A model generated the notes under the pieces. That model saw only the letters and a program-made list of their open reading frames with translations. It was not told the origin of the DNA and searched no databases. The translations under genes were made by a program, and so were the position numbers. A DNA stretch of 64,000 bases from Limivivens faecihominis (GTDB lineage Bacteria; Bacillota; Clostridia; Lachnospirales; Lachnospiraceae), in NCBI RefSeq assembly GCF_020686945.1, contig NZ_JAJEPR010000018.1, positions 1 through 64,000 on the forward strand, given 5' to 3'. Shown here piece by piece: positions 59,726-64,000 of this stretch (position 1 is the first letter of the stretch; each line of letters opens with the position of its first letter).

Positions 59726-59851
59726 ATGTACCTTATTTCCTCCGGTTCCTGGGATGATTACAATTTGACAGTTCAGAAAATGGCAGTTAAAATAAAAGGA
59801 GACGCGGATTTTTTCGAAAAAGCGAGGTATTTTTCTTATCTCAAAAAGTGA
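59726..59851 (+). CDS. Small open frame of unknown function
   Basis: A 41-codon open frame with a GAGGG element before the ATG, giving a mixed, charged peptide with no recognisable motif. A good promoter sequence (59765-59793) lies inside it, so the frame may be fortuitous or part of a decayed gene. Reported only because nothing else fills this gap. Confidence 0.2.
   Translation: MYLISSGSWDDYNLTVQKMAVKIKGDADFFEKARYFSYLKK
59765..59793 (+). promoter_or_regulatory. Consensus promoter before the sulfatase relic
   Basis: TTGACA (59765-59770), 17 bp, TAAAAT (59788-59793). It points toward the sulfatase pseudogene and the GH13 gene. Confidence 0.7.
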
Positions 59852-59867
59852 ACAAGGGTGAAGGTAA

Positions 59868-60163
59868 ACGAACGTCTTATTTATTGATATTGATACGCTG
59901 AGGCCGGATCATATGGGGTGCTACGGCTACTGCAGAAACACGACTCCGAACATTGATGCCATTGCAAGAGAGGGTGTCCGTTTTGACAATTATTAATGCA
60001 GCGATGCGCCCTGCCTGCCGTCGAGAGCGGCACTTTTGGAATCAAAAACGGAGTGGTTGGCCATGGAGGAACGGCGGCAGACCGTTTCCGGGAGGGAATT
60101 ACAAGAGATTTTAAAGATAACCGTGATGTCTGGAAACCTACAATGAAGGGCATTGTGGAATGA
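59868..60163 (+). pseudogene. Sulfatase gene remnant
   Basis: The start of a type I sulfatase is clear: NVLFIDIDTLRPDHMGCYGY and TTPNIDAIAREGVRFDNY, followed by an in-frame TAA, then the activation motif CLPSRAALL (position of the Cys that becomes formylglycine). After that the frame shifts to FGIKNGVVGHGGTAADR and GITRDFKD, then ends at 60163. It has a nonsense codon, a small deletion and loss of about three quarters of the gene. Confidence 0.85.
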
Positions 60164-60191
60164 ATCTATGAAGAAAGTGAGATTATGTTAC

Positions 60192-61847
60192 ATGAATAGG
60201 AAATGGTGGCAGGAAGCAGTTGTTTATCAGATTTATCCGAAGAGCTTTCAGGATTCAAATGGCGACGGAATCGGTGATCTGAGAGGAATTATGAAGCGGA
60301 TGGATTATCTGAAGGAGCTGGGAGTTAATACGATCTGGCTCTGCCCGATCAACGCTTCACCGATGAAAGACGGCGGATATGATATCTCCGATTATATGAA
60401 AATTGATCCGTCTTTCGGCACAAATGAAGATTTCAAAGAACTGATCGAGTGTGCGAAAAAGGCAGGGATCCGCGTGCTGATGGATCTCGTTGTCAATCAC
60501 TGTTCCGATCAGCATGAATGGTTTAAACAGGCTGTGGCAGACCCGAACAGCAAGTATGCAGACTATTTTATCATTGAAGAGACAGACGGAGAGGTGCCCA
60601 ACAACCTGCGCTGCTACAATGGCTACAGCGCCTGGGAGCGCATCGGCGACAGCAATCGTTTTTACTTCCATTGTTTTTCCAAGGAGCAGCCGGATCTCAA
60701 CTGGGAATGTGAGGAGCTTCGGCGTGAAATCATCGATATGATGCTTTACTGGCAGAAGATGGGAGTGGCCGGTTTCCGCGTGGATGCCATCGGAAATCTC
60801 AAGAAATCTCCGAAGGTCTTTGAGCATCAGCCGCTTCCGACAGATGGAACCGACGGCATGGCTGCCATAGACCCTTATGTACTGCTGCAGGATGGGATCG
60901 AAGATTTCCTCGGAGAGCTGAAACGGGAAGTCTTTGACAAATACGATATGATGACCGTGGCAGAGGTCAGCGTTCCCGAAGACAAGGTGGAGCAGTACAC
61001 AGGCGAAAATGGACTGTTTTCCATGGTCTTTGATTTTACCTATACTGATCTGGACGTCCATCGGATCAATGGTCTGGAGTGGAAACGCCCCTGGACTTAT
61101 GCCGAGCTGAAAAACAGGATCATGACTTCCCAGGAAATTTTACAGAAACACAGCTGGGGAAGTCCTTACCTGGAAAATCACGACCAGTGCAGATCCGGAA
61201 ACAAGTACATTCCGGCAGAGGATCTGGGATATGAGAGCAAGACCGCTCTCGGAGCCCTGTATTTCTTCCTTCGAGGAACGCCTTTTATCTATCAGGGCCA
61301 GGAACTGGGCATGGAAAATTATCCATTCGCTGATATTACGGAAATTCGTGATCCCTTTGCGATAAAGCGGTACGAGCAGGAGCTGGAACAGGGAAGAGAT
61401 GTGGAAGCGGATATGGATTATTTCCGCCAGAGAGGTCGTGACAATTCCCGGATTCCCATGCAGTGGGACGCTTCCGTTTACGCCGGCTTTTCAGAGGTGG
61501 AGCCCTGGATCAATGTGCATCCGGATCATGACCAGATCAACGTAGAAGCAGAGCTGGAACAGGAGCCCAGCGTCCTTAAATTCTATAAAGAGATGATCCG
61601 GCTCCGCACGAAGAGCGAATACAGTGAGATTCTTACCTTCGGTGATTTCCGGGCAGTAGAGACAGCGGAAGATACCTTTTTCTGCTACGACCGTGTTCTG
61701 AGAGACCGGACTCTGCGCGTGATGGTCAATCTGTGCAGCCAGCCTCTGGAGCTTCCGGAAAAACTTCAAGGCGGTAAGGCGATCCTGAATAACCTGGAAA
61801 CCTATTCAGGAACGAGCTTACAGCCCTATCAGGCAGTGATCTTATAA
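60192..61847 (+). CDS. GH13 alpha-glucosidase (oligo-1,6-glucosidase type)
   Basis: Cytosolic GH13 enzyme of 551 residues that hydrolyses alpha-1,6 or alpha-1,4 glucosides. Conserved regions: DLVVNHCSDQHEW, GFRVDAIGN with nucleophile Asp198, TVAEVSV with the acid/base Glu, and YLENHDQCR with the third Asp. There is no signal peptide. The ATG at 60192 is chosen because the upstream frame runs into the sulfatase relic; the ribosome site is weak. Confidence 0.94.
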   Translation: MNRKWWQEAVVYQIYPKSFQDSNGDGIGDLRGIMKRMDYLKELGVNTIWLCPINASPMKDGGYDISDYMKIDPSFGTNEDFKELIECAKKAGIRVLMDLVVNHCSDQHEWFKQAVADPNSKYADYFIIEETDGEVPNNLRCYNGYSAWERIGDSNRFYFHCFSKEQPDLNWECEELRREIIDMMLYWQKMGVAGFRVDAIGNLKKSPKVFEHQPLPTDGTDGMAAIDPYVLLQDGIEDFLGELKREVFDKYDMMTVAEVSVPEDKVEQYTGENGLFSMVFDFTYTDLDVHRINGLEWKRPWTYAELKNRIMTSQEILQKHSWGSPYLENHDQCRSGNKYIPAEDLGYESKTALGALYFFLRGTPFIYQGQELGMENYPFADITEIRDPFAIKRYEQELEQGRDVEADMDYFRQRGRDNSRIPMQWDASVYAGFSEVEPWINVHPDHDQINVEAELEQEPSVLKFYKEMIRLRTKSEYSEILTFGDFRAVETAEDTFFCYDRVLRDRTLRVMVNLCSQPLELPEKLQGGKAILNNLETYSGTSLQPYQAVIL

Positions 61848-61961
61848 ATTTTTTTCAGGCTATGGTCCTCTGGGAACAGGATCATAGCCTGTTTTTTTGC
61901 GCCCGCCCCCAAAATCTGTTATACTTATCTCCAAACAAACACAATTATGGGGGAACGTATC

Positions 61962-62939
61962 ATGAAAAAAGGAGACAAGATCGGGATCGTGGCCTGCTCC
62001 AATGGCCTTAAGGAGAGCAGCCGCCCGGAGATGGAGCAGCTGAAAATCACATTGGAGAACTTAGGCCTCACGCCGGTTTTTTCGGAATATCTGTATGCGA
62101 AGGACGGCGCAGAGAGCGGAACGCGGCAGCAGCGGGCGGAGGCGCTGATGAAATTTTACCGGGACGAGGAGATCAAAGGGATTTTTGACGTTTCAGGCGG
62201 GGATCTGGCCAATGGGGTGCTGCCCTGGCTGGATTACGAGACGATTGCGAAGAGCGGGAAAATGTTTTGGGGCTACAGCGACCTCACCACGGTGGTAAAT
62301 GCGATCACGGCGAAGACAGGAAAACCTTCCGTTCTCTACCAGATCCGGAATCTTATTTATCAGGACGGAGAGGAGCAGAAATGCAGGTTCCGGAGCTGCC
62401 TGCTCGAACAAAATCAGAGGCAGGGAATTGGAAGTACGCAAAATCAGACTCAGAAAAATAGAAGTTTACAGAGTCAATCCCTGCCAGAGAGCCTGGAGCC
62501 GGAGGAAAGCGGCTACATACAGAAAATGTCAGGTTTAGACACTCTCTTCCATTTCCCATACCATTTCCTCCAGGGCACCCACATGTCCGGCCCTCTCATC
62601 GGCGGAAACATCCGCTGCTTTCTCAAACTGGCCGGAACCGAATATTTCCCCGATCTCACCGGAAAGCTCCTCCTTCTGGAGGCCTGCGGCGGAGGCGAGC
62701 CCCAGCTTCTGACCTATTTAAGCCACTTGGAGCAGCTCGGCGCCTTCCGGAAGGTCAGCGGCATCCTTCTCGGTACTTTCACGAAGCTTGACCGGGAAAA
62801 AGGCCCGGAGCGAGTCTGGGAGCTTCTGCAAAGCTTTGTTCCGACAGAGCTTCCCGTGGCCCGGACCACTTTCATCGGCCACGGGACGGATTCACGGGCG
62901 GCGGTGATCGGAAGCAGTTATAATTTTTCAGAAAAGTAA
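61962..62939 (+). CDS. S66-family LD-carboxypeptidase
   Basis: Serine peptidase of 325 residues of the LdcA/MccF family. The nucleophile is Ser106 (WGYSDLT), the Glu is in LLEACGGGEP and the His in IGHGTDSRA. It may recycle muropeptides or detoxify peptide antibiotics. A hydrophilic Gln/Ser-rich segment of about 45 residues (near residues 150-195) interrupts the middle of the protein and looks like a loop insertion. The start at 61962 follows GGGGGA. Confidence 0.88.
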   Translation: MKKGDKIGIVACSNGLKESSRPEMEQLKITLENLGLTPVFSEYLYAKDGAESGTRQQRAEALMKFYRDEEIKGIFDVSGGDLANGVLPWLDYETIAKSGKMFWGYSDLTTVVNAITAKTGKPSVLYQIRNLIYQDGEEQKCRFRSCLLEQNQRQGIGSTQNQTQKNRSLQSQSLPESLEPEESGYIQKMSGLDTLFHFPYHFLQGTHMSGPLIGGNIRCFLKLAGTEYFPDLTGKLLLLEACGGGEPQLLTYLSHLEQLGAFRKVSGILLGTFTKLDREKGPERVWELLQSFVPTELPVARTTFIGHGTDSRAAVIGSSYNFSEK

Positions 62940-62943
62940 TAAA

Positions 62944-63060
62944 AACAACAGAAGACCACATGTGTTTCAGGACCTTCTGGCCATCGTCAGGAAGGGAAAA
63001 GGGGCGCTGAAGCTCCGGTTCAAAGGAGAAGGATTAAAAGAAACCGAGGTTCAGCTCTAA
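62944..63060 (+). pseudogene. 3' relic of a GH2-type glycosidase gene
   Basis: A frame ending in a stop at 63060 encodes FQDLLAIVRKGKGALKLRF and GLKETEVQL, like the C-terminal beta domain of GH2 beta-galactosidases. No upstream part of such a gene exists here. Confidence 0.55.
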
Positions 63061-63167
63061 GCCAAAATCTGTTACTTTTTTGTGAGAAAAACCGACTACC
63101 ATTTTCCTCAAAAAAAGGTGTATACTGATAAAAAATGGGTCTTTTCAGACTATGGGAGGGTTTCAAA

Positions 63168-64000
63168 ATGAGTAAATTTTCAAGAGACCGCGTGAAGGGC
63201 TTCCTTCACACTGACGGCCGAAAAATGGTAAACGAAAACGGCGAAACTGTAGTCCTTCGAGGCTGGGGCGTGGGAAGCTGGATGAATCCGGAAGGCTTTA
63301 TGATCGGAGGCGTGCCCCTGTTTGCCGAGGTGGGAGGCTTTAACGATTTCGCGCTGCCCAGAAGATTTGAGCGGGGCCGCACGATGGAGACCACGGTCCG
63401 GGAGCTGGCCGGAACCGCTTACGCGAAGGAATTTGCGAAAAAATGGTACCGCAGCTATCTCTCTGAGGAGGACATCAGACTCATGGCGGATATGGGTTAC
63501 AACTCCGTCCGTCTGCCGGTGAGCGCCCGTCTTTTCTTGGCCGAGGAGCCTGAGATCCAGTGGATCGAGGAAGGCTTTGCCGTGCTGGAGCAGGTACTGG
63601 ACTGGTGTGAAAAATATCATGTATATGCGATTCTCGATCTTCACGGAGCGCCGGGCGGCCAGTCTGCCCTGGCCTGCGACGACGGTATCGACAACCGCCC
63701 CCACATGTTTACGGAGCCGGAGAGCCGGGAGCGTGCCCTTCTGGTCTGGGAGGAGTTTGCAAAACGATACCATGACCGCTGGATCATCGGCGGATATGAT
63801 CTTCTGAATGAGCCGCTGTCCGGACCGGACTGCCGGAAACTGCTGCCGGAGCTGGCGAAATTCTACGACGATGTAATTCCCAGAATCCGAAAATACGACA
63901 AGAACCATATGCTGACCCTGGAGGGAAGCGTTTTCTCCATGGATATGGATATTTTTGACCACGAGTATGATCCGGAGTGCCATAACTGGTGCATCCACAT
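63168..64000 (+). CDS. GH5-like cellulase-family glycosidase, cut by window end
   Basis: The first 277 residues of a glycoside hydrolase 5-type protein. RLPVSARLF, ILDLHGAPGGQS and YDLLNEPL, with acid/base Glu215, mark the TIM barrel. The N terminus has VVLRGWGVGSWMNPEG, typical of exo-beta-glucanase-like GH5. No signal peptide, so it likely acts inside the cell. ATG 63168 with GGGAGGG upstream and a TATACT box at 63121. The 3' end is beyond the window. Confidence 0.9.
   Translation, partial: MSKFSRDRVKGFLHTDGRKMVNENGETVVLRGWGVGSWMNPEGFMIGGVPLFAEVGGFNDFALPRRFERGRTMETTVRELAGTAYAKEFAKKWYRSYLSEEDIRLMADMGYNSVRLPVSARLFLAEEPEIQWIEEGFAVLEQVLDWCEKYHVYAILDLHGAPGGQSALACDDGIDNRPHMFTEPESRERALLVWEEFAKRYHDRWIIGGYDLLNEPLSGPDCRKLLPELAKFYDDVIPRIRKYDKNHMLTLEGSVFSMDMDIFDHEYDPECHNWCIH

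Overview
The window looks like a chromosomal segment of a spore-forming, anaerobic gut-type Clostridia, most likely Lachnospiraceae. The support is a mid-GC coding style with strong AGGAGG ribosome sites, glycyl-radical and radical-SAM enzymes, a FeoA-FeoA-FeoB iron locus, SpmA and SpmB, a cobalamin riboswitch and a typical clostridial F-ATPase operon. I see no rRNA, tRNA or CRISPR array, and no intact transposase.

Layout. 0.1-3.9 kb: ferrous iron uptake (two feoA, feoB, a Cys-rich FeoB partner) with a Fur-like regulator and a repeated GTTAG-N6-CTAAC operator. 4.2-14.6 kb: a nucleoside salvage block on one strand (udk, BMP-type nucleoside receptor, the YjjI/YjjW glycyl radical enzyme and activase, a YufOPQ-like nucleoside ABC transporter, adenosine deaminase, a YczE-like membrane protein, purine nucleoside phosphorylase). 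14.8-15.2 kb: a probable type I toxin-antitoxin locus. 15.3-21.7 kb: acetyltransferase, two hydrolase-like genes, a two-component system with an ABC exporter, and spmA. 21.8-23.5 kb: a DUF3800 gene, a structured RNA that may be 6S RNA, and a LUD-domain protein.

23.6-29.6 kb: a cobalamin riboswitch followed by an exported CbiK-like chelatase, an exported two-module beta-rich protein and a FecBCD/BtuFCD-type ABC transporter. This reads as a surface system for corrinoid, haem or cobalt capture. 29.8-35.7 kb: a GH123-like DUF4091 protein, an AlbA_2/winged-helix regulator, a class M sirtuin with its zinc macrodomain partner, and a scar of broken genes (ferredoxin, PPOX, HxlR). 35.8-43.2 kb: the complete F1Fo ATP synthase operon on the minus strand, with three palindromic elements between its genes and a c subunit that carries a Na+-type ligand set. 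43.7-50.1 kb: an M42 aminopeptidase plus an oligopeptide ABC transporter. 50.3-55.7 kb: a flavoprotein-ferredoxin fusion, a MntP-like membrane protein with a TetR regulator, and a radical SAM protein. 55.7-64.0 kb: acyltransferase, glycerate kinase, spmB, an MNT/HEPN pair with a broken HEPN, remnants of a sulfatase, a sulfatase maturase and a GH2 enzyme, then GH13, an S66 peptidase and a GH5 enzyme cut by the window end.

Several families of short palindromic repeats are scattered between genes. One has MITE-like terminal inverted repeats, and two others keep hairpins by compensatory changes. The three ABC substrate-binding proteins all lack the lipobox cysteine expected in a monoderm Firmicute. 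Coordinates and motif matches were read by eye, without database searches.
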